A stretch of DNA of 64,000 nt, taken from Microbaculum marinisediminis. Its GTDB lineage: Bacteria; Pseudomonadota; Alphaproteobacteria; Rhizobiales; Tepidamorphaceae. The stretch lies in contig NZ_JALIDZ010000001.1 in assembly GCF_025397915.1 (NCBI RefSeq), positions 248,001 through 312,000 on the forward strand. The letters are read 5' to 3'. The position numbers and the translations under genes were made by a program. The notes under the pieces were generated by a model, which was not told the origin of the DNA, searched no databases, and saw only the letters and a list, made by a program, of their open reading frames with translations. This document shows, piece by piece, positions 1-8,687 of this stretch; the stretch's first letter is position 1, and each line of letters opens with the position of its first letter.

Positions 1-369
1 ATGCGCCGCTTCGGTGATTTCGCATCCGCCGCCGTATGCGATGCCGTTGACCGCCGCGATCACCGGCTTCGGAAACGACTCCAGACGCGCCGTCATTGCC
101 TGGCCCCGGCGGCAGAAGTCGCGGACGGCGACATCGACGCCCGCCGCCACGCTGCCGGCGAATTCGGGGATGTCGCCTCCGGCGGAAAAGGCCCGCTCGC
201 CCGCCCCGGTCAGGATGACGGCCCTGACGGCCGGATCGGCTTCCAGACCGTCCAGCACCGCCATCAGCCGGTCGATCAGCGCGTAGTTAAGCGCGTTGAG
301 CTTCTCCGGACGGTTCAGCGTCACAAGGGCCAGTTCATTTCGGGCTTCAACGGTCACAAGTTCGGACAT
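1..369 (-). CDS. enoyl-CoA hydratase/isomerase family protein, C-terminus cut off by the window edge
   Basis: The first 123 codons of a crotonase-fold protein can be read on the minus strand, starting MSELVTVEARNELALVTLNR. The family hallmarks are visible: the LNRPEKLNAL strand-turn near residue 20, the oxyanion-hole segment GAGERAFSAGGDIPEF near residue 56, and the second oxyanion region AAVNGIAYGGGCE near residue 105. The family hydrates or isomerises acyl-CoA thioesters in the cytoplasm; the exact substrate cannot be told from this fragment. A good ribosome site (GGAGATGTC before ATG) fixes the start. It diverges from the TetR gene at 462, so that regulator may control it. Confidence 0.93.
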   Translation of the reverse strand, partial: MSELVTVEARNELALVTLNRPEKLNALNYALIDRLMAVLDGLEADPAVRAVILTGAGERAFSAGGDIPEFAGSVAAGVDVAVRDFCRRGQAMTARLESFPKPVIAAVNGIAYGGGCEITEAAH

Positions 370-461
370 GACATCTCCATCGTCTTCCAGGTCCTGACAA
401 ACTTGCCGGGAGGCTGGCGCCGGGATAGTGTCCTGTAAACTCACTAGTCGGTATACATACG

Positions 462-1034
462 ATGCCACGCGACAGCGCCGAAACGAGGAAACGCATCCTC
501 AATGCTGCCAATCGGCTCTTCTATGCGCAGGGCATCCGGGCGGTGAGCGTCGATGCGGTGGCGGAGAAGGCCGGCGTCACCAAGAAGACGCTCTATTACC
601 ACTTCAAGAGCAAGGACGATCTCGTCACCGAGTACCTGACATCGCGCGACCAGCCCAACCTGGACACCTTCCGGAAATGGTTCGACGAGACCGACGGCCC
701 CCTATCGGACAAGGTGTTCGCGATCTTCGAGGGCGTCGCCAAGGGGGCAAGGCACCCGAAGTGGCGTGGCTGCGGCTTCCTGCGCACCGCCGGAGAACTG
801 GCGGCCATGCCCGGACACCCCGCCGTCAAGGCCGGTGCCGCCCACAAGAAACGCTTCGAGCAATGGCTGGCGGACATGTTCGCCGCCGACGGCATCGCCG
901 CGTCCGACACACTGGCGCGACGGGTGAGCCTGCTTATGGAAGGCGCCTTCGCCAGCGCGCTCATCCATCGCGACCCGGCCTATGTCATCGATGCCGGCGA
1001 GGCCGCGCGGGACCTGGTGTCGCACCGGCCGTAG
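462..1034 (+). CDS. TetR/AcrR family transcriptional regulator
   Basis: A 190-residue TetR-type repressor. Residues 8-55 form the DNA-binding domain, with the typical TRKRILNAANRLFYAQGIRA opening and a VAEKAGVTKKTLYYHFKSKD recognition segment; the C-terminal ligand domain is not diagnostic. The gene diverges from the enoyl-CoA hydratase, with about 90 bases between the two starts that hold an ACTAGT-centred stretch around 443-455 which may be part of an operator (weak). Autoregulation and control of the hydratase and perhaps of the aldehyde dehydrogenase downstream are inferred from position only. Confidence 0.92.
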   Translation: MPRDSAETRKRILNAANRLFYAQGIRAVSVDAVAEKAGVTKKTLYYHFKSKDDLVTEYLTSRDQPNLDTFRKWFDETDGPLSDKVFAIFEGVAKGARHPKWRGCGFLRTAGELAAMPGHPAVKAGAAHKKRFEQWLADMFAADGIAASDTLARRVSLLMEGAFASALIHRDPAYVIDAGEAARDLVSHRP

Positions 1035-1139
1035 CAGCGGCGGCGCAGGCGCCTTTACCGACTGTTAACCAACGAAGTTCACAGTCGAAACACCTAGGAC
1101 TTTTCTCGATCGAGACGGGGACGCCGGAAACCGGCGGAG

Positions 1140-1174
1140 ACAGGCGGTGCCAGCCGGCGCCGCCTGTTCTTTTT
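1140..1174 (+). terminator. strong rho-independent terminator or attenuator before the aldehyde dehydrogenase
   Basis: A 12-base-pair stem (1140-1151 with 1156-1167, one G-T pair) around an AGCC loop is followed by TCTTTTT. It lies 106 bases after the TetR stop and 75 bases before the aldehyde dehydrogenase start. A second small hairpin (GCCGGAAACCGGC, 1123-1135) sits just in front. It could end the TetR transcript, end a small RNA, or act as an attenuator of the downstream gene; the sequence does not decide. Confidence 0.8.
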
Positions 1175-1249
1175 CGTGCCTTCGCCTGCTTGAGCGGTCC
1201 GGTTTGCCGCCCTACTCTCGCCGTGACACGACCGGGAGGGAGGACGTCC

Positions 1250-2719
1250 ATGACGGTGGCGGCGACGATCGACAGCGGGCTCAAGGCCTACGGCAACATC
1301 ATCGGCGGCGACACGGTGGCGGCCGCCGACGGGCGCACGATCGAGGTGCTGTGCCCCTCCGACGGCGTCGCCTTCGCGTCGATTGCGCGGTCGGGTCCGT
1401 CGGATGTCAGTCGGGCCGTGTCGGCTGCGCGGGCCGCCTTCGACGGCGCCTGGGGCACGATGCCCCCGCACGAGCGCGGACGCCTGCTGATGGCGCTCGC
1501 GCGCGCGATCCTCGACCACTTCGACGAACTCGCCGCGCTCGAATCCCGCGATACCGGCAAGCCGGCGCGCCAGGGCAAGGCCGACATCACCGCGGCGGCG
1601 CGCTACTTCGAATTCTACGCCGGCGCCTGCGACAAGCTGCACGGCGACACCCTGCCCTTCCTGCCCGGCCACATGGCGCTGACCCTGCGCGAGCCGCACG
1701 GCGTCACCGGCCACATCATCCCGTGGAACTATCCCGCCCAGATGTTCGGCCGCTCGGTCGGCGGGGCGCTGGCGATGGGCAACGCGGTGGTGATCAAGCC
1801 GGCGGAGGATGCCTGCATGACGCCGCTGCGCCTGACCGAACTGGCGCTCGAGGCCGGCTTCCCGGCCGGCGCGATCAACGTGGTGACCGGCTATGGCGAG
1901 GAGGCCGGCGCGGCGCTGGCGGGCCATCCGGACATCGACTTCCTGTCGTTCACCGGCTCGCCGGAGGTCGGCACGCTGGTGCAGGCGGCGGCGGCGAAGA
2001 ACCATATCGGCGCGACGCTGGAGCTCGGCGGCAAGTCGCCGCAGATCCTGTTCGCCGACGCCGATCTCGACGCGGCTCTGCCGATCGTCGTTTCGGCGAT
2101 CATCCAGAACGGCGGCCAGACCTGCTCGGCCGGCAGCCGCGTGCTGATCGAAAAGGGCATCTATGATGTTGTCACCGCGGACCTCGCCGCGCGGTTCTCG
2201 ACCCTGCGGGCCGGGCCGCACCAGGCCGATCTCGACGTCGGTCCGCTGATCAACGCGGGCCAGCGCGACCGGGTGGCCGGCTTCGTCGCCCAGGCGAAAT
2301 CGGACGGCGTCCCTCTCCTGGCCGAGGGCGGCATCGCCCCGGACGCGCCGGCCGGCGGCTTCTATGCCGCGCCCGCCCTGTTCGGCCCGGTGCCGCGCGA
2401 GAACCGGCTTGCCTGCGAAGAGGTGTTCGGCCCGGTGCTGTCGGCGATCCCGTTCGACGACGAGGCCGATGCGATCCAGCTCGCCAATGCCTCCGACTAC
2501 GGCCTCGTCGCCGGCGTGTGGACGGCGGATGGCGGCCGCCAGATGCGCGTCGCCAAGGCGCTTCAGGTGGGCCAGGTCTTCGTCAACTGCTACGGCGCCG
2601 GCGGCGGCATCGAGCTGCCCTTCGGCGGGCGCAAGAAATCCGGCCACGGCCGCGAAAAGGGCTTCGACGCGCTCTACGAGTTCTCGACCACCAAAACCGT
2701 GGTGTTCAAGCACGATTAG
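1250..2719 (+). CDS. NAD(P)-dependent aldehyde dehydrogenase
   Basis: A 489-residue enzyme of the ALDH superfamily, which oxidises aldehydes to carboxylates in the cytosol. The proton-abstracting Glu258 (in TLELGGKSP) and the nucleophile Cys292 (in NGGQTCSAGSR) are both present, as is the IIPWNYPAQM cofactor segment near 157 and the C-terminal PFGGRKKSGHGREKG segment. Overall it resembles betaine-aldehyde or aminoaldehyde dehydrogenases, but substrate is not certain. The start was set at the ATG preceded by GGGAGGGAGGACGTCC; the open frame continues upstream without a start of similar quality. A strong terminator-like hairpin lies 75 bases before it. Confidence 0.95.
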   Translation: MTVAATIDSGLKAYGNIIGGDTVAAADGRTIEVLCPSDGVAFASIARSGPSDVSRAVSAARAAFDGAWGTMPPHERGRLLMALARAILDHFDELAALESRDTGKPARQGKADITAAARYFEFYAGACDKLHGDTLPFLPGHMALTLREPHGVTGHIIPWNYPAQMFGRSVGGALAMGNAVVIKPAEDACMTPLRLTELALEAGFPAGAINVVTGYGEEAGAALAGHPDIDFLSFTGSPEVGTLVQAAAAKNHIGATLELGGKSPQILFADADLDAALPIVVSAIIQNGGQTCSAGSRVLIEKGIYDVVTADLAARFSTLRAGPHQADLDVGPLINAGQRDRVAGFVAQAKSDGVPLLAEGGIAPDAPAGGFYAAPALFGPVPRENRLACEEVFGPVLSAIPFDDEADAIQLANASDYGLVAGVWTADGGRQMRVAKALQVGQVFVNCYGAGGGIELPFGGRKKSGHGREKGFDALYEFSTTKTVVFKHD

Positions 2720-2768
2720 AGGCGCCGTCGTGGCGCCATCGGCAGCGAAAGCCGTGCTTTTGCAAGGG

Positions 2769-4307
2769 CTAAGCCGCCCGCGCCCTGCCACCGCGCGCGA
2801 TCAGCGGGACCAGCACCGCGCCGACCGCGCAGGTGATCAACAGGTACCACATGGCGCCGTGATAGCCGGCCATGAAGGCGTCGCGGAACAGCGGCAGGAT
2901 CTTCTCCTCCAGGCCCGGCGTCAGCGCCCCCAGCGCCGTCGTCGCCTGGCTCGGATCGGACAGGAGGCTCGCCACCACGTGACGGTCGGCATCGGTCAGG
3001 GTGATGGCTTCGGCCGCGAGAGCGGCATCGAGGCTCGCCTTGTCGAGCACTTCGAAGATCAGCCCGCCGATGGCCAGGGCAAGGCTCGAGCCGACATTCC
3101 AGATCGAATAGAGCACGCCGATGACGACACTCGCGCGCGCCGTCGGAAACGGCGCGGTCGCGGCGAGCGTCGCGGTCGCCTGCTGCAGCCCCCAGCCGAG
3201 ACCGAACAGGCCGAGGCCGAACAAGACGAACGGCACGGCGCTATCCGGCGCGAAGAAGATCTGCGCCAGCGCCGACAGAACGAGCCCCACCTGACCGAGG
3301 GCAATGAAGCGCATCGGGCCGTGCTCGTCGGCCAGCCTGCCGATGAGCGGCGGCACGACCACCACCAGTGCGGAGATCGGCAGAAGCATCAGGCCGGCGA
3401 CATAGGGCGCCTCGCCGCGCACGGTCTGCAGGTATTGCGGCGCCATGAAGCTGCCGAGCCCGATGAAGCCGCCGAGCGTCAGGGCCACCACCGTGCAGGC
3501 CAGAAACACGCGGTTGCCGAACAGCGCGAAATCGATGATCGGGAACGCCACCCGCCGCTCGACGACGAAAAAGACGGCGAGCAACACGATGGCCGCCGCC
3601 GCCGTCGCCAGGAACAGCGGTGAGGCCCAGCCCCATTCGTTGGCCTTCATGATGGCGACGACGAGCCCCGCCATGCCCGGCGTCAGGAAGGCGAGGCCGA
3701 GCCAATCCACCTTTTCCCCGGTCTGCGGCGGCGTCTCGATCACCGCATCGAAAGCGACGAGGAAGCCGACGACCACCACCGGCACGTTGACGTAGAAGGC
3801 CCAGCGCCACGAGAGCGCCGACATCAGGACGCCCCCGATCAGCGGGCCGACGGCCATGCCGAAGCCCGTGACGCTCATGAACACCGCCAACGCGCGGCCC
3901 CGCTCGGCCTCGGGGAAATGGTGGTTCACCAGGCCGATCGAACAGGTCAGAAGGGCGGCCCCGCAGATGCCTTGCACGAAGCGGCAGGCGATCAGAACCT
4001 CCGCGCTCGGCGCGGCCCCGGCCACGAACGAGGCGATGGCGAAGACGACGACGCCGATATAGAGCGCCTTGCGCCGTCCGTAGATGTCGCCGAGCCGCCC
4101 GTTCGTGACCATGAACACCACCAGCATCAGGAAGAAGGCGTTCATCACCCACTGGAGCTGGTCGTTGGTTGTCCGCAGGTCGCGCTGGATGCCGGGCAGG
4201 ATCGTGTTGACGACGGTGAAATCGACGAACACGACGAAGCACAGGATCGAGATCCCGACGAGCGCCCGCCACCGCTTTTCGTAAGGCTGGTCCGGCACAG
4301 CCGCCAT
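2769..4307 (-). CDS. MFS drug/metabolite exporter, DHA2 (EmrB/QacA-like) family, 14 helices
   Basis: A 512-residue integral membrane protein. The MFS motif A (NGRLGDIYGRRKALYIG, near residue 69) and a motif C-like segment (GFGMAVGPLIGGVLMS, near 150) are clear. Length and about 14 hydrophobic stretches place it in the DHA2 proton-antiporter family, which exports drugs or hydrophobic compounds through the inner membrane. No membrane-fusion partner is adjacent. It converges with the aldehyde dehydrogenase and diverges from the small gene at 4391. The closest start ATG lies at 4307. Confidence 0.94.
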   Translation of the reverse strand: MAAVPDQPYEKRWRALVGISILCFVVFVDFTVVNTILPGIQRDLRTTNDQLQWVMNAFFLMLVVFMVTNGRLGDIYGRRKALYIGVVVFAIASFVAGAAPSAEVLIACRFVQGICGAALLTCSIGLVNHHFPEAERGRALAVFMSVTGFGMAVGPLIGGVLMSALSWRWAFYVNVPVVVVGFLVAFDAVIETPPQTGEKVDWLGLAFLTPGMAGLVVAIMKANEWGWASPLFLATAAAAIVLLAVFFVVERRVAFPIIDFALFGNRVFLACTVVALTLGGFIGLGSFMAPQYLQTVRGEAPYVAGLMLLPISALVVVVPPLIGRLADEHGPMRFIALGQVGLVLSALAQIFFAPDSAVPFVLFGLGLFGLGWGLQQATATLAATAPFPTARASVVIGVLYSIWNVGSSLALAIGGLIFEVLDKASLDAALAAEAITLTDADRHVVASLLSDPSQATTALGALTPGLEEKILPLFRDAFMAGYHGAMWYLLITCAVGAVLVPLIARGGRARAA

Positions 4308-4390
4308 AGTACGCCGCCTTCCGATCTTTGATGCCGCACCGTAACCGGGCTACCCTGCCCCCACAAGGCAAGCGGCGAGAGGAGGCTGCC

Positions 4391-4756
4391 ATGATGGACG
4401 CGCCCAAGTCCCTTGTGGGGCTCAGCATCGAATGGACCGGCGTGCACCATTCCGAGCACGGCGACTTCACCGACATCTCCGTGCACACCGTCACCTACGA
4501 GACCGAAGACCACTGCTATGTAACGGCGGGCGGCCAGCGCGTCGGCGAAGCGGCCTATGTCTACAAGCGGCTGGATCAGCGCATGGGCATCGTCATCTAC
4601 CGGCCGCGCGCCTATCAGGGCCGCGACGACGTCGTGCTCAACGCGATGTTCGACTTCCACGAAGGCACCGACCGCGCGGTGCTCACGGCGGGCGGGGCGC
4701 CGTTCGCGGTGGCGGTGGGAACGATGCGGGTGGTGGATACGGCGGCGCGGCCGTGA
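4391..4756 (+). CDS. small conserved protein, possibly MoaF-like calycin fold
   Basis: A 121-residue cytoplasmic protein rich in alternating beta-strand pattern (VHTVTYETEDHCYVTA, GQRVGEAAYVYKRLD, MGIVIYRPRAYQGRDD). The pattern suggests a small beta-barrel similar to MoaF-type or lipocalin-like proteins, but no catalytic motif is visible and the assignment is tentative. The start at 4391 (or ATG 4394) follows GAGAGGAGGCTGCC, a good ribosome site; the longer open frame from 4328 has no such signal. It diverges from the MFS exporter, so a functional link to that exporter is possible. Confidence 0.7.
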   Translation: MMDAPKSLVGLSIEWTGVHHSEHGDFTDISVHTVTYETEDHCYVTAGGQRVGEAAYVYKRLDQRMGIVIYRPRAYQGRDDVVLNAMFDFHEGTDRAVLTAGGAPFAVAVGTMRVVDTAARP

Positions 4757-4772
4757 GGGGCGGCGCGCTTCG

Positions 4773-5504
4773 TCACGCCCGCAGCTTGCGCCGGATCACC
4801 AGGAAGGCGCGGCGGTAGTTGAACAGGCCGCCGAGCAGGAACAGCGCGCTGCCGATAACGAACTGGGCGGCGAGAAAGGTGAGCGTCCGCGTCTCGTCGG
4901 CAGACGCCGCGAAGCGCCACAGATAGGGCACCGAGGCGACGGCGAAGAGCACCGAGCCGATGACGTAGGTCACCGCCGTCAGGTTCATGAGCTGCATCGT
5001 GACCAGGCTCTCGGCCTCGACGATCTGCAGGATGTTGACCGAAGCACCGACGACGAACAGCAGGCTGCCGACGATGAAGCACCAGGCGCCGCCGACGACC
5101 CAGTCGATCGCGGAGAGAAACAACACGCTGCCGACGATGAACAGCAGCGAGCCGAGGACATAGGCGCCGACCGCAAGCGCCTCGAGCGTCAGCTTGGCGA
5201 CCGTCCAGTTCAGTCCGGTGCGCTGCGGCGTGTGCCGTGTCTCGCGACGGTGGCGCACCACCTCGGCGACGTCGTGGAGGTTGACGGCGAGATACATCAG
5301 CGAGCCGACGACGAAGAGCCAGGCGCCGACATCCGCCCAGGCCTCAAGCTGCGGAAAGAACATCACGCTGCCGACGATGAAGACGACCCCGCCGAGCTTG
5401 TAGGTGACGGCGTTGATCGTTTCCCAGCGGAACTGGTCGCGCGCGCTCGGATGCGCCCGGGTCAGATCGTACAGGCGCGGCCGGTTGGCGATGAGATGGG
5501 GCAT
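4773..5504 (-). CDS. membrane protein made of three tandem YrhK-like two-helix units
   Basis: A 243-residue protein with about six transmembrane segments arranged as three repeats. Each repeat carries a (F/L)xVGS(V/L)(L/M)F signature: residues 38-75 (GVVFIVGSVMF, FVVGSLMYL), 117-155 (GSLLFIVGSVLFL, FIVGSLLFVVG) and 180-230 (VIGSVLFAVAS, FVIGSALFLLGG). This resembles the YrhK domain, usually found singly or in a few copies in bacterial membrane proteins of unknown role. No function can be assigned. It reads toward the 4391 gene and ends 16 bases from it. Confidence 0.85.
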   Translation of the reverse strand: MPHLIANRPRLYDLTRAHPSARDQFRWETINAVTYKLGGVVFIVGSVMFFPQLEAWADVGAWLFVVGSLMYLAVNLHDVAEVVRHRRETRHTPQRTGLNWTVAKLTLEALAVGAYVLGSLLFIVGSVLFLSAIDWVVGGAWCFIVGSLLFVVGASVNILQIVEAESLVTMQLMNLTAVTYVIGSVLFAVASVPYLWRFAASADETRTLTFLAAQFVIGSALFLLGGLFNYRRAFLVIRRKLRA

Positions 5505-5715
5505 GGAACGCGATGCCTCCGGCGAACGGGATCGCGAGGCAGGCTAGCGCGCCCCGGCCGCCGGGGCAAAACGCCCGGCCGATCCCGCACAGGATCGGCC
5601 ACCACGCGGCACCACGGAAGACCCGACCGCCGTTGCGGCGGCCGGGGGCTTCCGATTGCGGGCCTTTGGGTTGAGGCGCCGGGCCGGCATTTCCGATTGC
5701 GGCCGCGCCGCGGCC

Positions 5716-5940
5716 TCAGGCGCCGCCGTTTCTCTGGATCGCCCTGACGTCGTCGGCGGTGATGCCCTTGCCGCCGATGCCCCATTCGCCGCTGGCGACC
5801 TCGTGCACCCGCACCCAGGTGACGCCGCGCATGGCCTCGCCTTCAATCTCGACCATCGCCTCGGTGACCTTGGCAATCATCTCCTGCTTCTGGGCCTTGT
5901 CGAAAACGCCTTCGATCAGCTGGATATCGACGAGCGGCAT
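5716..5940 (-). CDS. 4-oxalocrotonate tautomerase family protein
   Basis: A 74-residue member of the tautomerase superfamily. Pro2 (Pro1 after Met removal), the general base of the family, opens the sequence MPLVDIQLIEGVFDKAQKQE, and the following strand-helix pattern up to GVTWVRVHEV matches the family. These enzymes interconvert keto and enol forms of small acids; the subunits pair into hexamers. Arg residues at the usual substrate-binding places are not conserved in an obvious way, so the substrate is open. It diverges from an HxlR regulator, and repeated AGTTC/GAACT half-sites lie between them. Confidence 0.87.
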   Translation of the reverse strand: MPLVDIQLIEGVFDKAQKQEMIAKVTEAMVEIEGEAMRGVTWVRVHEVASGEWGIGGKGITADDVRAIQRNGGA

Positions 5941-6023
5941 GGTGTTTCCTTTCCTCTTGCGTCCTCGCGCCGGGAGGATCCGCGGCGCCTGGACGAAACC
6001 TCTCCCACCGATCGGCCGCCGCC

Positions 6024-6070
6024 GGCCAGTTCACGAACTGAATCGACCCGGTACAGAAACTGAACTGGCC
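6024..6070. promoter_or_regulatory. candidate HxlR operator: three AGTTC/GAACT half-sites
   Basis: CAGTTC-AC-GAACTG is a 14-base perfect inverted repeat at 6027-6040. A second GAACTG lies at 6062-6067, so that GGCCAGTTCA (6024-6033) is exactly inverted as TGAACTGGCC (6061-6070). The sites lie between the divergent tautomerase and HxlR genes, where an HxlR dimer would bind to control both. Binding itself is inference. Confidence 0.65.
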
Positions 6071-6139
6071 GAAGAAAAGCCGGCGCACTAGGCTTCGACG
6101 ACAGAGGCAGGCAGACACGCCGCATCAAGGGAGATGAGC

Positions 6140-6838
6140 ATGGCGGAAGGCAGCTACAACCAGTTTTGCCCGGTCGCGATGGCCGCGGAAATCCTGTGCA
6201 CCCGCTGGACCATGGTGCTGCTGCGCGAGCTGGTGGCCGGATCGTCGCGGTTCAACGAGCTGCGCCGCGGGGTGCCGCGCATGTCGCCGGCGCTGCTGTC
6301 GAAGCGCCTGAAGGACCTGGAGGACGCCGGCATCGTCGAGCGGCGGCCGGTGCGCGGCGGCGAGGCCATCTCGGAATACGCCCTGACGCCGGCCGGGCGC
6401 GACCTGCAGCCGGTGATCGAGGCCGTCGGCGTGTGGGGGCAGAAATGGGTCGAGACGAACGCCTCGCTGGAGAAGCTCGACCCCAGCCTGCTGATGTGGG
6501 ACATGCGCCGCAACATCGATCCCTCGCCGATGCCCGATAGCCGAAGCACCATCCAGGTGATCTTCAGCGACCAGCCGGAGGCACGGCGCAACTGGTGGCT
6601 GATCGTGCAGCAGGGCGCAGACGTCGACCTGTGCTCCGTCGATCCGGGCTTCGACGTGGACCTGTATCTGGCCACCGACCTGCGCACCATGACCGAGATC
6701 TGGATGGGCTATGTCGGCGCCGACGCGGCGAAGGCCGACGGCCGGCTCATGGTCACCGGCAGCCGCCGGCTGGAGCGCGATCTCAAGACCTGGTTCGGCC
6801 TCAGCCCGTTCGCCAAGGTGGACAAGCTGGTGGCCTGA
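6140..6838 (+). CDS. HxlR family transcriptional regulator with C-terminal SCP2-like half
   Basis: A 232-residue regulator. The N-terminal winged-helix domain is typical HxlR: CPVAMAAEILCTRWTMVLL, then RGVPRMSPALLSKRLKDLE and AISEYALTPAGRDL. The conserved N-terminal cysteine that serves as a redox or electrophile sensor in several relatives is present. HxlR proteins are usually 110-130 residues; the extra C-terminal 120 residues resemble the sterol-carrier (SCP2) fold seen in a long subgroup. ATG 6140 was preferred over ATG 6134 because the AAGGGAG site is well spaced only for the former. It diverges from the tautomerase. Confidence 0.9.
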   Translation: MAEGSYNQFCPVAMAAEILCTRWTMVLLRELVAGSSRFNELRRGVPRMSPALLSKRLKDLEDAGIVERRPVRGGEAISEYALTPAGRDLQPVIEAVGVWGQKWVETNASLEKLDPSLLMWDMRRNIDPSPMPDSRSTIQVIFSDQPEARRNWWLIVQQGADVDLCSVDPGFDVDLYLATDLRTMTEIWMGYVGADAAKADGRLMVTGSRRLERDLKTWFGLSPFAKVDKLVA

Positions 6839-6909
6839 ACGCCCGGCCCGCAAGACCGCGCCCGCACTGCGCCCCCCGCGAAGACCGGCCCGGCGACCGG
6901 TGCGGCGGG

Positions 6910-7392
6910 CTACATCTCCGCCTTGATGTAGGCCACGAGCTGGTCGACCATCGTGCCCCAGCCCTCTTGGAATCCCATCTCCTCGTGCTGCTTGCGGGAT
7001 TCCGGATTGCCGTGGATGGCGAGCGCCTTGTAGTGCGTGCCGGTATTCGTCGGGCTGAGCAGCAGGGCCCCGGTGAAGAAGGGCTTCGGCGAGGGACGAA
7101 AGCCGGCCAGCAGCGCATCGGTGAAAATCAGCTGCTCCTGCGGAACGACGTCGAGAAAGCAGCCGAAGTTCGGGAATTCCTCGCCTTCGGGAGATCGCAT
7201 GACGGAGTTGAAGGCGCCGCCGGGCCTAAGGTCGATCTCGCAGGAGGCGAGCGACCAGGGCTTCGGGACGAACCAGTGCTTCAGGTGGGCCGGCGTCGTC
7301 CAGGCCTTCCAGACGAGGGCGACCGGCACGTCGATATCGCGCTCCAGAACGAGATCGCGTTCGGGATCGGGGGCCAACAAGGGGGACGTCAT
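6910..7392 (-). CDS. SRPBCC (AHSA1/START-like) domain protein
   Basis: A 160-residue single-domain protein of the helix-grip fold. The opening [20 protein letters not shown], the HWFVPKPW segment and the closing [17 protein letters not shown] are characteristic of the AHSA1-like group often annotated as polyketide cyclase or activator of Hsp90 ATPase homologue. The fold binds hydrophobic ligands; no specific role can be claimed. Relatives are often paired with an ArsR repressor, which is absent here. The start ATG at 7392 is preceded by CAGGAGAACAGCGA on the coding strand. Confidence 0.9.
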   Translation of the reverse strand: MTSPLLAPDPERDLVLERDIDVPVALVWKAWTTPAHLKHWFVPKPWSLASCEIDLRPGGAFNSVMRSPEGEEFPNFGCFLDVVPQEQLIFTDALLAGFRPSPKPFFTGALLLSPTNTGTHYKALAIHGNPESRKQHEEMGFQEGWGTMVDQLVAYIKAEM

Positions 7393-7481
7393 TCGCTGTT
7401 CTCCTGCTGCATCCGCAATGCGTAGGCATCGAAGCGACCGGGACCGCGTTCGCGCATGGTACGCGGCCTGCCTCGCCCGCC

Positions 7482-8336
7482 CTAGCCCCGCTTCATCCGG
7501 TCCAGGTACGTCCGGATCATCTCGCGCGAATACAGCGCCATGTGGCGCGGCGGGAAGCCCATGTCGTCGGGATAGTCGCGCAGGGAGAGGATCGGCGCAT
7601 CGAAACCGAACGGGGCCTTGCGGAAATCGAGCCGGCGGAAGTTGCCGTCGAAGATATCCTTGTTCGTGAAGCCGTCTTCGGTCGGATAGGTCGTCATCAG
7701 GACGTAGGGCACGGTCGAGGCGGCGAAGTTCTCCAGCGAGCGGACGATGTTGTCGAAGGAGAGATGGATGTGGCAGTCGCGCACGTGCCAGATATCGGCC
7801 TCGACGAAGGCGTCGCGGGTGATGTCGAAGACCAGCAGGTCGACGTCGCGGCCGGCATACTTGCGCTGCAGCGCCGCCATCAGGTCGGGAACGATGTCGC
7901 CGCCGCTGTAGCGGATGCCCGGCGCGAAGGCGATCGGCTCGATCCACTGCATGTCGCCGCAGGGGGCATCGAAGATGCGGATGTCGCCGTCGGCCCCGAC
8001 GATCTCGCGGGCGGGGCCGGACAGGAAGCGGCGCAGCTCCTCGACGTAGATCGGGGTGTACCACGACGACGAGCCGCTTCCCGACACCGAGTCGATGCCC
8101 TTGCCGGTCCGGGCCGCGACACCCTGATACTTGTCGTCCTGCCAGAACTGCCCGGCATAGATCGTCGAGAACTTGTCCTGCAGGCTGTCCTTGCGGCGGA
8201 TCTCGCCGAGTTCGCGCCTGAGCCGGCGCTTGCGCGCGATCGTCTCGATCCGCCCGCGCAGGGCGGCGGCGAGGCCGGCGAACCCGGCCTCGCGCCAGGC
8301 CCGCCGCGCGGCGTCATAGTCCTTGGCCAATCCCAT
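7482..8336 (-). CDS. class I SAM-dependent methyltransferase-like protein
   Basis: A 284-residue protein. Residues 119-128 ([10 protein letters not shown]) form a motif I-like glycine-poor SAM-binding loop, followed by an acidic strand end ([14 protein letters not shown]) and a post-motif [11 protein letters not shown] basic N-terminal segment (about residues 28-50, many Arg) precedes the domain. The DAPCGDMQW form is shared with glycosyltransferase-associated and rhizobial hypothetical methyltransferases; the substrate is unknown. ATG 8336 is chosen because the frame upstream is not protein-like. It is followed by the oppositely directed-looking but same-strand SRPBCC gene after 89 bases. 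Confidence 0.8.
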   Translation of the reverse strand: MGLAKDYDAARRAWREAGFAGLAAALRGRIETIARKRRLRRELGEIRRKDSLQDKFSTIYAGQFWQDDKYQGVAARTGKGIDSVSGSGSSSWYTPIYVEELRRFLSGPAREIVGADGDIRIFDAPCGDMQWIEPIAFAPGIRYSGGDIVPDLMAALQRKYAGRDVDLLVFDITRDAFVEADIWHVRDCHIHLSFDNIVRSLENFAASTVPYVLMTTYPTEDGFTNKDIFDGNFRRLDFRKAPFGFDAPILSLRDYPDDMGFPPRHMALYSREMIRTYLDRMKRG

Positions 8337-8338
8337 GT

Positions 8339-8687
8339 CGGTCCCGCATTCGTCGGCGGACGCGCGATTGCGTCCGCCAGCCCCCTTTAGCGGGCGACGG
8401 CGGCAAACGCCAGACGGGCCGGCAGGCGCCGGCATGACGGCCGCCAGATCAGAGCGCGTCGCGCTATAGTAATTCCAGAGACTATCTCGCCGCCTCCGCG
8501 AAGCGGCAACGTTGGGGTTTCCACAGGCCAAAGTGGGTCGCGATTTGACGATCACGACGCCAAGGTCCACGCTTAGATATCCCCAACCGCGCTGATTTCT
8601 TTCATCGCTCCGGAGTCCTTCCGGGACGGCAAGGAAGGCGGCCAGACTTGTCGGCCACAGTGAATCAACATCGAGAGGACGCGCGTC
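8339..8687. other. 350-base intergenic region before the universal stress protein
   Basis: No gene is supported here. The segment separates the divergent methyltransferase-like and stress-protein genes, so it should hold both promoters. One short hairpin (CCGGA-GTCCT-TCCGG, 8610-8624) and a GAGGACGCGCGTC ribosome site in front of the stress-protein ATG are seen; no confident operator was recognised. Confidence 0.5.

Noticed and set aside
428-1249. Open frame that would extend the aldehyde dehydrogenase by about 270 residues upstream
   Set aside because: It runs through the TetR gene in another frame, has no start signal, and its sequence is Arg/Gly-rich noise; the ALDH domain begins at 1250.
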